Source: Pokkaliibacter plantistimulans
GTDB taxonomy: Bacteria; Pseudomonadota; Gammaproteobacteria; Pseudomonadales; Balneatricaceae
Reading direction: 5' to 3'
Assembly: GCF_046844695.1 (NCBI RefSeq)
Contig: NZ_CP177354.1
Coordinates: 5,580,001 to 5,644,000, forward strand
DNA: 64,000 nucleotides
Part shown: positions 9,310 to 17,756 of the stretch, piece by piece
Numbering within the stretch: position 1 is the first letter of the stretch
Layout: each line of letters opens with the position of its first letter
Translations under genes and position numbers: made by a program
Notes under the pieces: model-generated
Databases searched by the model: none
The model's input: only the letters and a program-made list of their open reading frames with translations
What the model was told of the DNA's origin: nothing

Positions 9310-9367
9310 TGGATGCCCATCCCCAGTAACACAGCAGGAGGCCCGGCCTCCTGCAGGAGACAAGATT

Positions 9368-10522
9368 ATGGCCAGCCTGACTCTGAAAAAAATAAACAAG
9401 CACTATGGTGCGGCGCATATCCTGCGGGACGTCAATCTCAGCATTGGCGACGGTGAATTCGTGGTGTTCGTCGGCCCGTCCGGCTGTGGCAAGTCCACCC
9501 TGCTGCGGGTGATTGCCGGTCTGGAGGACATTAACTCCGGCGAACTCTATATCGGTACTCAGGAAGTCAGCGCCCTGCCGCCCAAGGAGCGTGGCATCGG
9601 TATGGTGTTCCAGTCCTACGCCCTGTACCCGCACATGACGGTGTACGACAACATCGCCTTTGGCCTGCAGCTGGCCAAGACCAGCCGCGAGACCGTTGCC
9701 GAACGGGTGGAAAACACCGCCAGAATCCTGCAGCTGGACTCCCTGTTGCAGCGCAAACCCCGTGCCCTGTCCGGCGGCCAGCGCCAGCGGGTGGCCATGG
9801 GCCGCGCCATTGCCCGTGAGCCACGGGTGATGCTGTTCGATGAGCCGCTGTCCAACCTTGATGCCTCGCTGCGGGTGCAGATGCGCATGGAAATCGCTAA
9901 GCTACATCGTCGCCTCGGCTCCACCATGATTTATGTCACCCATGATCAGGTAGAAGCCATGACACTGGCTGACAAGATCGTGGTGCTCAACGGCGGTCGG
10001 GTCGAGCAGGTAGGCACACCCTATGAGCTGTACGAACATCCGGCAACCACCTTTGTCGCAGGCTTTATCGGCTCGCCGAAGATGAATCTGATCAACGGCA
10101 CCGTGACTCGCGTCACCAGGGACAGCGTCAGCCTGCAGCTGGATCGATTGGGCGACCTAGACTTAAGTCCTATACCCGTTCATGGCCTGGAGAATGGGGC
10201 TAGAATAACCCTTGGTATCCGCCCCGAGCATCTGCAACTGGCGGCCCCGACCCATGGCCCGCAGGGCGAAGTAATCAATATCGAGTATCTGGGCAACGAG
10301 CGTTTTATCTACGTTGCCTGTCAGGATGATACCGAGCCGCTGCTGATTCGTGACAGTGGCCCGTGCTCCCCACGCCTCGGCGATCAGGTGGGGCTGGTGA
10401 TTGCGCCGCAACAGTGTCACCTGTTTGACCAGCAGGGACGGAGTTATCCACGGGTGTTGATCCAGCAGCAGGGGCTGCTGGACGAAGCCAATCAACCGGT
10501 CCGAACAGCCAACAGCACATGA
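9368..10522 (+). CDS. Sugar ABC transporter ATPase, MalK/UgpC family
   Basis: ATP-binding subunit of the alpha-glucoside importer, 384 residues. The start at 9368 follows AGGAGAC; the frame continues upstream but only as a shadow of the glucosidase gene. Walker A (GPSGCGKST), Q-loop (MVFQSYALYPHM), signature (LSGGQRQRVAMGRA), Walker B (VMLFDEPLSNLD) and the H-loop (VTHDQVEAM) are intact. The C-terminal 140 residues form the MalK-type regulatory domain (IRPEHLQL and similar). The stop overlaps the regulator start (ATGA). UgpC/MalK ATPases can serve several importers. Confidence 0.94.
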   Translation: MASLTLKKINKHYGAAHILRDVNLSIGDGEFVVFVGPSGCGKSTLLRVIAGLEDINSGELYIGTQEVSALPPKERGIGMVFQSYALYPHMTVYDNIAFGLQLAKTSRETVAERVENTARILQLDSLLQRKPRALSGGQRQRVAMGRAIAREPRVMLFDEPLSNLDASLRVQMRMEIAKLHRRLGSTMIYVTHDQVEAMTLADKIVVLNGGRVEQVGTPYELYEHPATTFVAGFIGSPKMNLINGTVTRVTRDSVSLQLDRLGDLDLSPIPVHGLENGARITLGIRPEHLQLAAPTHGPQGEVINIEYLGNERFIYVACQDDTEPLLIRDSGPCSPRLGDQVGLVIAPQQCHLFDQQGRSYPRVLIQQQGLLDEANQPVRTANST

Positions 10523-11574
10523 GTCCACAAACCACAGCGAAGAAACTGACCCTGAAAGACGTGGCCAGAGCCCTCAAGGTCTCCACAGCCACGATTTCCA
10601 ACGCCTTCAACCGTCCGGATCAGCTCTCCGCTGAATTGCGCCGGCACATCCTCAGCGAGTGCCAGCGCATGGGCTATCACGGCCCGAACGCCACCGCCCG
10701 CAGCCTGCGTACCGGCCGCTCCGGTATCGTCGGCATCGTGCTGTCGGATAACCTCAGCTACAGCGTCACTGACCCGGTGGCCAGCGAGTTTCTGCACGGC
10801 GTGGCGGAAGTGTTCGACGAGCAGCAGACCCACATGCTGCTGCTCTCCAGCGCCCCGCACGGCAGCGGCTATACCCAGTTGCCGGACAGCATGGTCGATG
10901 GCTTCATTGTCTACGGCGCACCGATTCAGACCACCATACTTTCCCGCCTGCTACAGCAGCACAAACCCATCGTCACCGTTGATTTCAACTGGCAGGACTT
11001 CCCCGCCGTCAATGTCACCAATCAGGAAGGCGCACTTGACAGCGCCCGCCATGCCCTGCGTCAGCGCCCCCAGCAGGTGGCGGTACTAGGCTTGCGACTG
11101 GTGGATACGGACCGGGTCTGCCGGGTCACCCAGGAAGAACTGCTGGATGCCAGCGCCTCGGTATCGATTCAGCGCCTGCGCGGTTATCAGCAGGCACTGG
11201 CAGAAGTGGACGTCCCCCTGACCACCGACTGGATCTGGAATATTCCCAGCAACAGCCTGAAGTTTGCCCAGCAGGCCGCGCGCGAAGCGCTGATGAGCTT
11301 CCCCCGCCCCGACCTGCTGCTGTGTATGAGTGACCGCATTGCCCAGGCTGCTGCCCAGTGCGCCCAGCATCTGGGGCTACGGGTGCCGGAGGACGTACGG
11401 ATTATCGGTTTTGATGATATCCCCGAAGCACAGATCATGAGCCCGAGCCTGACCACGGTGCATCAGCAGAATGTGGAAAAGGGCCGACAGGCAGCCCGTC
11501 TGTTTCTCGGTCTGACCAACGACACTCAGGTGGTGATTCCCACCGAATTAGTGATCCGGGAAAGCTGCCCCTGA
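10519..11574 (+). CDS. LacI/GalR-family transcriptional regulator of the alpha-glucoside operon
   Basis: A 351-residue regulator. An N-terminal helix-turn-helix (LTLKDVARALKVSTATISNAFN) and hinge region are followed by a periplasmic-binding-protein-like effector domain with the family landmarks GIVGIVLSD, LLLCMSDRIAQAA and RIIGFDDIPEA. It is the last gene of the operon and is coupled to the ATPase gene by an ATGA overlap, so it is probably autoregulated. Candidate operators with a central CG lie in the porin/ABC divergent region (3933-3944 and 4428-4441). The position parallels AglR of the Sinorhizobium agl cluster, although there the gene precedes the operon. Confidence 0.92.
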   Translation: MSPQTTAKKLTLKDVARALKVSTATISNAFNRPDQLSAELRRHILSECQRMGYHGPNATARSLRTGRSGIVGIVLSDNLSYSVTDPVASEFLHGVAEVFDEQQTHMLLLSSAPHGSGYTQLPDSMVDGFIVYGAPIQTTILSRLLQQHKPIVTVDFNWQDFPAVNVTNQEGALDSARHALRQRPQQVAVLGLRLVDTDRVCRVTQEELLDASASVSIQRLRGYQQALAEVDVPLTTDWIWNIPSNSLKFAQQAAREALMSFPRPDLLLCMSDRIAQAAAQCAQHLGLRVPEDVRIIGFDDIPEAQIMSPSLTTVHQQNVEKGRQAARLFLGLTNDTQVVIPTELVIRESCP

Positions 11575-11596
11575 GCACACCATTCGCCTTCTGTCT

Positions 11597-12403
11597 TTAC
11601 TGACGTCGCACTGCAGCCGTTTCGTGGTTGGCCCGGAACGGCTGCAGCAACAGCGCTCTCACTCCCAGCACCTGCCGATACTGTGGCAGCCCCAGTGCCA
11701 TGGCGTCATGGCCGTCTTGCGGCTGCGCCCGATAGGTGGCGAACAGCCTGTCCCAGCACGACAGCATAAAGCCGAAATTGCTGTGGGTTTCCTCAGCATG
11801 TACGGAGTGATGCACACGGTGCATGGCCGGTGTCACCAGCAACCAGCGTAAGGGCCTTTCCCAGCGTGCAGGCAGGCGGATATTGGCATGATTGAACAGC
11901 GCCGCGCTGTTCAGCAGCACCTCGAACCACACCACCACCGCGGGTGAGATACCCAGCAGCATAACCACCAGCACCTTGTAGAGCAGCGACAGCAGAATCT
12001 CCAGCGGATGAAAACGCAGCGCCGTGGAGGCATCCAGATCCAGGTCACTGTGATGCACCCGATGCAGGCGCCACAACCAGCTCAGCCGATGGCTCAGCAC
12101 GTGCTGCCCGTAGATGGCCAGATCCAGCAGGATTATCCCGACCACCGCCAGCAGCGACGCCGGCAACGGCAGTAAAGGCAACAGCCCCCAGCCCTGCTGC
12201 CGGGCATAGACCGCCGCCACGATAGCAGCGGCCCCGAGCGTAAAGCGCTGCACCAGCACGTCCACCAGCAGCAGGCCGATGTTGATCAGCAGATGGCGTC
12301 CACGCGGTTGCTGCCAGGGCCGCTGTGGTCGCAGGCTTTCCCAGCTCAGCAGGAGCAGCAACACCGCCATGAAGATTGTCAGACGCAGCAACGGCTCGCT
12401 CAT
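11597..12403 (-). CDS. Sterol desaturase / fatty acid hydroxylase superfamily membrane protein
   Basis: An integral membrane di-iron oxygenase-like protein of 268 residues. The histidine clusters that bind the di-iron centre are present in the usual order: QHVLSHR, HRVHHSD, NHANI and HRVHHSV. Several hydrophobic segments (for example LLLVDVLVQRF and IILLDLAIYGQHVL) surround them. Family members hydroxylate or desaturate lipids and carotenoids; the substrate here is unknown. The gene is convergent with the LacI-family regulator, with only 22 bases between, and no terminator is visible there. Confidence 0.88.
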   Translation of the reverse strand: MSEPLLRLTIFMAVLLLLLSWESLRPQRPWQQPRGRHLLINIGLLLVDVLVQRFTLGAAAIVAAVYARQQGWGLLPLLPLPASLLAVVGIILLDLAIYGQHVLSHRLSWLWRLHRVHHSDLDLDASTALRFHPLEILLSLLYKVLVVMLLGISPAVVVWFEVLLNSAALFNHANIRLPARWERPLRWLLVTPAMHRVHHSVHAEETHSNFGFMLSCWDRLFATYRAQPQDGHDAMALGLPQYRQVLGVRALLLQPFRANHETAAVRRQ

Positions 12404-12444
12404 GGTGTCAGGTTCCCTGTGTTTGCAGCAGTGGCCTGCCCTCG

Positions 12445-12864
12445 TCAGTTCCTGCTGTACATGGGGTGATCTTCATTGAGCTGCAACAGATCCCAGCGGT
12501 TACCGTAGAGGTCTTCAAACACCGCCACCGTGCCGTAGGGTTGCTGCTGGGGCGGGCGGATAAAGCTGATGCCCAGTGCCTCCATGCGCTGGTAGTCACG
12601 CCAGAAGTCATCGGTCTTGAGGAACAGGAATACCCGACCACCGGCCTGATTACCGATAAAGGCCTGCTGTTCTTCATCGGAAGCCCGCGCCAGCAGCAGC
12701 GTCACGTCGCTGGAACCGGGCGGTGACACCACCACCCAGCGTTTGTCCTGCTCTGGCTGATAGCTGTCTTCAATCAGTTCAAAGCCCAGCTTGTTGACGT
12801 AGAAATCGATGGCCTCGTCGTAATCCCTGACCACCAGAGCAATGTGCACTATGGCTTGTCGCAT
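12445..12864 (-). CDS. VOC (glyoxalase/bleomycin resistance) family protein
   Basis: A small metal-binding protein of 139 residues with two beta-alpha-beta-beta-beta modules. The start at 12864 has GAGG 8 bases upstream; an alternative start 8 codons earlier is possible. His in IVHIALVV and Glu in AVFEDLYGNRWDLLQ are the expected metal ligands. The DPYGN-like ending (EDLYGNRWDL) is typical of fosfomycin/glyoxalase-type VOC proteins. No substrate can be assigned. It lies upstream of the membrane hydroxylase in the same direction. Confidence 0.85.
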   Translation of the reverse strand: MRQAIVHIALVVRDYDEAIDFYVNKLGFELIEDSYQPEQDKRWVVVSPPGSSDVTLLLARASDEEQQAFIGNQAGGRVFLFLKTDDFWRDYQRMEALGISFIRPPQQQPYGTVAVFEDLYGNRWDLLQLNEDHPMYSRN

Positions 12865-12941
12865 TCGCTTGTCCTCTTGCATTCCCATTTCCAGCGCCCC
12901 GCAGCAGAGGCCAATAGCCAGCTAAAGCCAATATCCGGCAG

Positions 12942-12974
12942 AAATAAAAAGGGCCACCTGATACTCAGGCAGCC
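12942..12974 (-). terminator. Rho-independent terminator of purU
   Basis: Read on the minus strand, a stem pairing GGGC and CCTGA with TCAGG and GCCC (symmetric 2-base internal loop) is followed by TTTTTATTT. It begins about 45 bases after the purU stop. Confidence 0.85.
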
Positions 12975-13019
12975 CCTGTTTGATTCAGAACGTATGCACG
13001 ATCTGCGGCGCGTCACCAC

Positions 13020-13895
13020 TTAACGGAAAATGACCGTCTTGTTGCCGTCCAAGAATACACGGTGATCAATATGGTATTTAACCGCCCGCGCCAGTGCCTG
13101 GGTTTCGGTTTCACGACCAATGGCCACCAGATCGTCGGGACGGCTGGAGTGATCCACACGCTGCACCACCTGCTCGATGATGGGGCCTTCATCCAGATCT
13201 GCAGTGACGTAATGCGCCGTGGCGCCAATCAGCTTCACGCCGCGCTCGTGGGCCTGATGATAAGGCTTGGCCCCCTTGAAGCCGGGCAGGAAGGAATGGT
13301 GAATATTGATGGCACGGCCCTGCAGCTGGGCGCACAGACTGTTGGACAGAATCTGCATGTAACGCGCCAGCACCACCAGATCGGTACCGGTTTCGTGGAC
13401 GATCTGCAGCAGCTGTTCTTCCTGACTGGCCTTGTTGTCCTTGGTGATCGGCAGATAGATAAAGCGGATACCTTCACGCTCCACCATGGGGCGCAGATCC
13501 AGATGGTTCGACACCACCGCGGTGACTTCCATGAACAGCTCGCCTTTCTGCAGGCGATACAGCAGATCACCCAGACAGTGATCAAATTTGGAAACCATGA
13601 TCAGCACCTTGCTGGGCTGGTTGCCGTCATAGATGTTCCAGTCCATCTCGAAGCCTTCAGCCACCGCCTGAAAACCGGCACGAATGCTGTCGACGGTATG
13701 GTCGACTTCACCCTCGATACGGAACACCGCACGCATGAAGAACTTGCCGTTGTCTTCGTCATCAAACTGCGCCAGTTCACTGATATAGCAGCCGCAATTG
13801 GCCAGATAGGACGACACGCCAGCAACGATACCGGAGCGGGCAGGACAGGTGGCGGTGAGAATTAAGCGATTGCTTTCCTTGATAACGTTTTTCAT
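13020..13895 (-). CDS. purU: Formyltetrahydrofolate deformylase PurU
   Basis: This enzyme hydrolyses 10-formyl-THF to THF and formate, supplying formate to PurT and balancing one-carbon pools. An N-terminal ACT domain (residues about 8-90, LILTATCPARSGIVAGVSSYL) precedes the formyltransferase-fold catalytic domain. That domain has KVLIMVSKFDHCLGDLLYR, INIHHSFLPGFKGAKPYHQA (catalytic Asn-His) and GATAHYVTADLDEGPII (catalytic Asp). The start at 13895 has AAGG 9 bases upstream. The length of 291 residues is slightly above the 280 of E. coli PurU. The gene is divergent from a TetR regulator, with about 270 bases between. Confidence 0.95.
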   Translation of the reverse strand: MKNVIKESNRLILTATCPARSGIVAGVSSYLANCGCYISELAQFDDEDNGKFFMRAVFRIEGEVDHTVDSIRAGFQAVAEGFEMDWNIYDGNQPSKVLIMVSKFDHCLGDLLYRLQKGELFMEVTAVVSNHLDLRPMVEREGIRFIYLPITKDNKASQEEQLLQIVHETGTDLVVLARYMQILSNSLCAQLQGRAINIHHSFLPGFKGAKPYHQAHERGVKLIGATAHYVTADLDEGPIIEQVVQRVDHSSRPDDLVAIGRETETQALARAVKYHIDHRVFLDGNKTVIFR

Positions 13896-14168
13896 GGCAA
13901 GGCCTTGTGACATAAAGCGGAGATGCCCGCGCGGGGGCAAACAACTGGCTGACGCCCGACGGTACTGTCCGGCACCTGCAGCAGGCACCAGCGGGACAGG
14001 CAACCGTGGAGAAGCGGAAGTTATACCCCTTTCAATCCAGCAGGAAAACCATCTTCCCGGTAAATATCCCCGGATTTCCATGACGGCCGACAAAAGCCTC
14101 AGTCTGTTATCTCAACCGCGCAGCCCTTACACTTAAGCCCTTCCCGTCCCGCCAGCCACCGGAGAACT

Positions 14169-14786
14169 ATGAGCGAGCATTCCCGCCCCCTGAGCCGCAG
14201 CGAAGAAAAGCGCCAGCGTATTCTGGAAACTGCCATGGATATGTTCTGCAGCCAGGGCTTTGCCAACACCAGTATGGATGCCATCGCCAGGGAAGCAGAC
14301 GTCTCCAAGCAGACCATCTACAGCCACTTTGGCAGCAAGGATGACCTGTTTGTCGCCTCCATTCGCACCAAATGCCTGCAAGCGAACCTGTCGGAAGACC
14401 TGTTTAACGAGCAGGAAAGTGTCGGGCAGCAACTGCAGCGCTTTGCCCGCCTGTTTACCGAGCTGGTGTTATCGGATGATGCCATCCGGGTATTCCGCAC
14501 CTGTATCAGCAGTGCCGACCAGTTGCCGCATCTGGGCCAGCTGTTTTTCAATGAAGGGCCGATGAATGTTATCACTCTGCTGACGCTGTATCTGCAACGG
14601 GTGACGGAGCGGGGCGAACTGGCCATCGCCAACCCGCATGGTGCAGCGGTACAGCTGCTGATGATGCTGATGGGGGAAGGGCATCTGCGGCGCAAACTGG
14701 GCCTGCCCTACGATACCCAGTCAGCGGCACATCACGAGTATCTGCGCAGCAGCGTGGAGTTATTTCTGCGCGGCTATCGGGCCTGA
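14169..14786 (+). CDS. TetR/AcrR-family regulator
   Basis: A 205-residue regulator with an N-terminal TetR helix-turn-helix (ILETAMDMFCSQGFANTSMD, then VSKQTIYSHFGSKDDLF). The C-terminal ligand domain resembles AefR-type regulators (ELVLSDDAIRVFRTCISSADQLP). It is divergent from purU, and the IS110 element begins about 50 bases after its stop, so its original downstream neighbour may have been displaced. The target is unknown. Confidence 0.88.
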   Translation: MSEHSRPLSRSEEKRQRILETAMDMFCSQGFANTSMDAIAREADVSKQTIYSHFGSKDDLFVASIRTKCLQANLSEDLFNEQESVGQQLQRFARLFTELVLSDDAIRVFRTCISSADQLPHLGQLFFNEGPMNVITLLTLYLQRVTERGELAIANPHGAAVQLLMMLMGEGHLRRKLGLPYDTQSAAHHEYLRSSVELFLRGYRA

Positions 14787-14832
14787 CCGCCGCAGCATCA
14801 CCGCTCTGCCACGGAAAATCGACGTTCGCCAC

Positions 14833-14857
14833 GGTGCGGTTCGTACCTCACCGCACC
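14833..14857. repeat. REP-like palindrome at the left flank of IS110
   Basis: GGTGCGGT and ACCGCACC form perfect 8-bp arms around a 9-base loop. The first 21 bases of this site are identical to sequences at 23468-23488 and 23566-23586, inside the tandem repeats between antB and antC. IS110-family elements often insert at repetitive palindromes, and this copy lies next to the inferred left end of the IS. Confidence 0.6.
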
Positions 14858-14879
14858 CTTGTATCTCTTCTGGAGTTTC

Positions 14880-15041
14880 TGATTAGCTACCAGCGACTCC
14901 AAAGAGTTCGGTGAAGTGGACCGCACCCTGGGCACATGATGTCGTGACGTAGATTCACTCCCGAGCTCTTGTTCTCCCACATTGAATGGTATCCAAGCGC
15001 CTGAATTGTCAGTGACGCTGAATGGACAAGGGAAATGAGAG
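14880..15041 (+). ncRNA. Possible bridge RNA region of the IS110 element
   Basis: In the IS110 group the non-coding left end encodes a structured bridge RNA that pairs with donor and target DNA and directs the recombinase. This stretch lies in the right place and has a suitable length. I did not resolve its loops, so the call rests on position and family knowledge only. Confidence 0.3.
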
Positions 15042-16019
15042 ATGCACATTGTTGGAATCGATATCAGTAAAGCCAAACTCGATTGTTGCTGGCTACGAGA
15101 AGCGGAAAAGAACAAGGTCAAAACAAAAGTATTCAGAAACACGTTAATGGATCATGACGCATTGGTGCACTGGTTACTGCATCAAACAGGCACGTCCGCC
15201 GAGGGAATCCAGATCGTGATGGAGGCCACCGGGGTGTATCACGAGCCCCTGGCCTATGCACTGCATGAACGGGGATTTCTGGTCTGCGTAGTGAATCCAG
15301 CCCGTGTACGTGAGTTTGCTAACAGCTTGGGCAACACCCACAAGACCGATGCGAAAGACAGCCAGATACTGGCGTTGTATGGGCATCGGATGCAACCAGA
15401 ACAGTGGCAGCCAGAAGCCCCGGAAGTCAGAGAACTCAAGGCACTGATCAGCCGTTTGGAGGCCCTGGAGGCGGATCTGCAACGTGAATCCAACCGCCAT
15501 GAAAAGGCAGAGTTCAATCGTAGCTCCGAACGGGTGATCGCCTCACTGGAACTGATGATGACGCAGTTGCGCCAGGAGAAGCAGCGTCTGGAGGAGGATA
15601 TTGATGATCATATCGACCGCTATCCACACCTGAAGAAAGACCGGGTGTTGTTGCTGAGTATTCCTGGTATTGGGCCCGTTATGTCACGCTTGATGCTAAG
15701 CGTGATCCGCAGCCGGTCATTTGAACAGGCGGGACAGCTGGCTGCCTATCTTGGGCTGGTGCCACGCATTCAGGAGTCCGGGCAATGGAAAGGTCGTAGC
15801 CGACTAAGCAAACAGGGTCCAGCCCGAGTGAGAGCCAAGTTATACATGGCAGCGGTCACCTCCATACGCAGCAACCCGGATATCCGGCGCCAATACGAGC
15901 GTTTGACACAGAACGGCAAGAGCAAAATGCAGGCGCTAGGCGCGGCGATGCGCAAGCTGGTACAGATTTGTTTTGGTGTGGTGAAACATCAAAACGAATA
16001 TTGCCCTCAAGTCGCGTGA
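15042..16019 (+). CDS. IS110-family transposase (DEDD recombinase)
   Basis: A 325-residue RNA-guided recombinase of the IS110 family. The N-terminal RuvC-like DEDD domain starts GIDISKAKLD (first Asp) and continues with VMEATGVYHEP (Glu) and HKTDAKDSQILALYG (Asp pair). A central coiled coil (residues about 130-190) precedes the C-terminal Tnp20 domain with LLSIPGIGPVMSRLML, LAAYLGLVPR and RSRLSKQGPARVR, the last holding the candidate catalytic Ser. The length is normal and no frameshift is seen, so the copy looks intact. GAAATGAGAG precedes the start. Confidence 0.95.
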   Translation: MHIVGIDISKAKLDCCWLREAEKNKVKTKVFRNTLMDHDALVHWLLHQTGTSAEGIQIVMEATGVYHEPLAYALHERGFLVCVVNPARVREFANSLGNTHKTDAKDSQILALYGHRMQPEQWQPEAPEVRELKALISRLEALEADLQRESNRHEKAEFNRSSERVIASLELMMTQLRQEKQRLEEDIDDHIDRYPHLKKDRVLLLSIPGIGPVMSRLMLSVIRSRSFEQAGQLAAYLGLVPRIQESGQWKGRSRLSKQGPARVRAKLYMAAVTSIRSNPDIRRQYERLTQNGKSKMQALGAAMRKLVQICFGVVKHQNEYCPQVA

Positions 16020-16163
16020 TGCGATTTGAGGGCAGTTAGGAGAGATGGTATCTACCGATACACCTGTATCAAGTACCTGCCCGACAAGTAGGGTGTGATG
16101 AACGCAGTGAATCGCACCGGCTTTTGTGCGGTAAATCGCACCGGAAGTCCCCGTGACTACCCT

Positions 16164-17024
16164 TCAACGCAGGTTGTAGAGACCGAGCACATCCCTGACC
16201 AGCTGGCCGCCGTCGGCGAAGAAGTAATCCAGCACGCCAAAGTGATCGACCTCTGGCAACGGCAGATAATCGGCGTCGATACCACGTTCCAGCAGCAGGG
16301 TCAGATAGTCTTTCGACTGGCGGTGAAACTCGCTGCTTTCCAGAGCGCCTACCCGCAGCCTGACCGGAGCCCGGTTCAGTACCGGCAGGAACTGCGGACT
16401 GTAGCGGTCGACATCCCGACTGGTCAGGTACAGCGACGGCTGCAGCCAGGAATGCGGGAACGGGCGCAGATCAAACAGCCCGCTGATCGCTACGATGCCT
16501 TTGACCAGATCAGCAGGCAGACCATAGTCACCGGCCCAGTCAGTGGTCAGCATCATGGCGCTGAGATGGCCACCGGCGGAATGCCCCGATACCGTGATGC
16601 GCTCAGGGTCGCCGCCAAAGCTGTCTGCCTGCTTGTACACCCAGGCCAGTGCCGCGCGACACTGGCGGACGATTTCCCCCAGCGCCACCACCGGACACAG
16701 GGCATAGTTGACCACCACCACAGTGATGCCGTGCCCGACCAGCTGCCGCGCCACCAGCGCATAGTCAGCACTGGACCCCGCGCGCCAGTAGCCGCCATGC
16801 AGGAACACATGCACCGGCGCCTGTGGCTGCGCCGCCGGGAAGATATCCAGATATTCCGCCCGGGTGGGGCCATAGCTCACACTGCGTGACTGCCCCAGCG
16901 CCGCCAGAGTGGCGGCACTCTGTTCGGCGTAACGGCTCATGATGGCCTGACGGTCCAGACCAATGGTGGGGTCATACTGGGCGTTGATTTCCACCTCGGT
17001 GCGGAAGGTACGATACAAACTCAT
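16164..17024 (-). CDS. Alpha/beta hydrolase, arylformamidase-like
   Basis: A cytoplasmic serine hydrolase of 286 residues. It shows the HGGYW oxyanion-hole motif (residues about 75-79), the nucleophile elbow GHSAGGHL and a late EVDHFGVLDYF segment that supplies the catalytic His. HGGYW with this architecture is typical of kynurenine formamidases (AFMID type) and related esterases. It lies 30 bases after livF and is the last gene of the transporter cluster next to antABC. A role in deformylating N-formylanthranilate or a related amide before dioxygenation would fit, but this is inference from context. A general esterase remains possible. Confidence 0.8.
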   Translation of the reverse strand: MSLYRTFRTEVEINAQYDPTIGLDRQAIMSRYAEQSAATLAALGQSRSVSYGPTRAEYLDIFPAAQPQAPVHVFLHGGYWRAGSSADYALVARQLVGHGITVVVVNYALCPVVALGEIVRQCRAALAWVYKQADSFGGDPERITVSGHSAGGHLSAMMLTTDWAGDYGLPADLVKGIVAISGLFDLRPFPHSWLQPSLYLTSRDVDRYSPQFLPVLNRAPVRLRVGALESSEFHRQSKDYLTLLLERGIDADYLPLPEVDHFGVLDYFFADGGQLVRDVLGLYNLR

Positions 17025-17054
17025 AGGTAGCGTTGCTCTCGACGGTACGAAGAA

Positions 17055-17756
17055 TCAGATGCCCAGATAACGGTGCTGCACCTGGGGGTCCTGCTGCAGC
17101 TGGGCCGAATTACCCTGCCATACCACCCTGCCCTTCTCCAAGACAAAATGGTGATCGGCAATGCGCAACAGTGCGTCCAGATTTTTATCGATGACCAGAA
17201 TCGACTGTCCCTGAGATTTGAGGTACGTCAGGCAGGCCCAGATTTCATCGCGGATAATCGGTGCCAGCCCTTCGGTGGCTTCATCCAGAATCAGCAGACG
17301 CGGGTTGATCATCAGCGCCCGGCCAATGGCCAGCATCTGCTGCTCACCGCCGGACAGCTGATTGCCCATGTTGAGCTGTCGCTCCTGCAGACGCGGGAAC
17401 AGTTCATACACCCGTTGCAGCGTCCACGGTGAGGCATTGCCCTGACGCTGACTGGCCGCCGCCAGCAGGTTCTCGCGGACATTGAGGTTGGGGAAGACCC
17501 GGCGCCCCTCCGGCACCAGACCGATCCCCAGCCGCGCCACCTTGTAGGACTCCAGATGCGAGACCTTGCGCCCGTCCAGAGTGACTTCCCCGCGTTTGGG
17601 TGAACGCATGCCCATGATCGAGCTGACGGTGGTGGTCTTGCCCATGCCGTTGCGGCCGAGCATGGTCACTACCTGCCCCTCTTCCACCTGCAGGTCTACC
17701 CCGAACAGGGCCTGACTGCTGCCGTAGTAGGTTTCAATCGCTTTGACTTGCAGCAT
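17055..17756 (-). CDS. livF: Branched-chain-type ABC transporter ATPase LivF
   Basis: A 233-residue ATPase of the HAAT family. Walker A GRNGMGKTT, signature LSGGEQQMLAIGRAL, Walker B LLILDEATEGLAP and the LivF-type phrase RLGIGLVPEGRRVFPNL are intact. Its start overlaps the livG stop (TGATG). In this cluster the transporter probably carries an aromatic or amide substrate rather than leucine, because it sits between antABC and an arylformamidase-like gene. Confidence 0.93.
   Translation of the reverse strand: MLQVKAIETYYGSSQALFGVDLQVEEGQVVTMLGRNGMGKTTTVSSIMGMRSPKRGEVTLDGRKVSHLESYKVARLGIGLVPEGRRVFPNLNVRENLLAAASQRQGNASPWTLQRVYELFPRLQERQLNMGNQLSGGEQQMLAIGRALMINPRLLILDEATEGLAPIIRDEIWACLTYLKSQGQSILVIDKNLDALLRIADHHFVLEKGRVVWQGNSAQLQQDPQVQHRYLGI

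Larger units (their letters stand above)
14858..16090 (+). mobile_element. IS110-family insertion sequence (ends approximate)
   Basis: The element contains one DEDD transposase gene, about 185 non-coding bases on its left and a shorter stretch on its right. No terminal inverted repeats or target duplication are evident, as expected for the family. The ends are estimates: the left from divergence after the REP-like palindrome, the right from the region before the repeated AATCGCACCGG at 16109-16144. A longer left non-coding region suggests the IS110 group rather than IS1111. Confidence 0.65.

Noticed and set aside
14798..15142. 114-residue minus-strand ORF across the IS110 left end
   Set aside because: It overlaps the transposase start and the inferred bridge RNA region and has no protein features.
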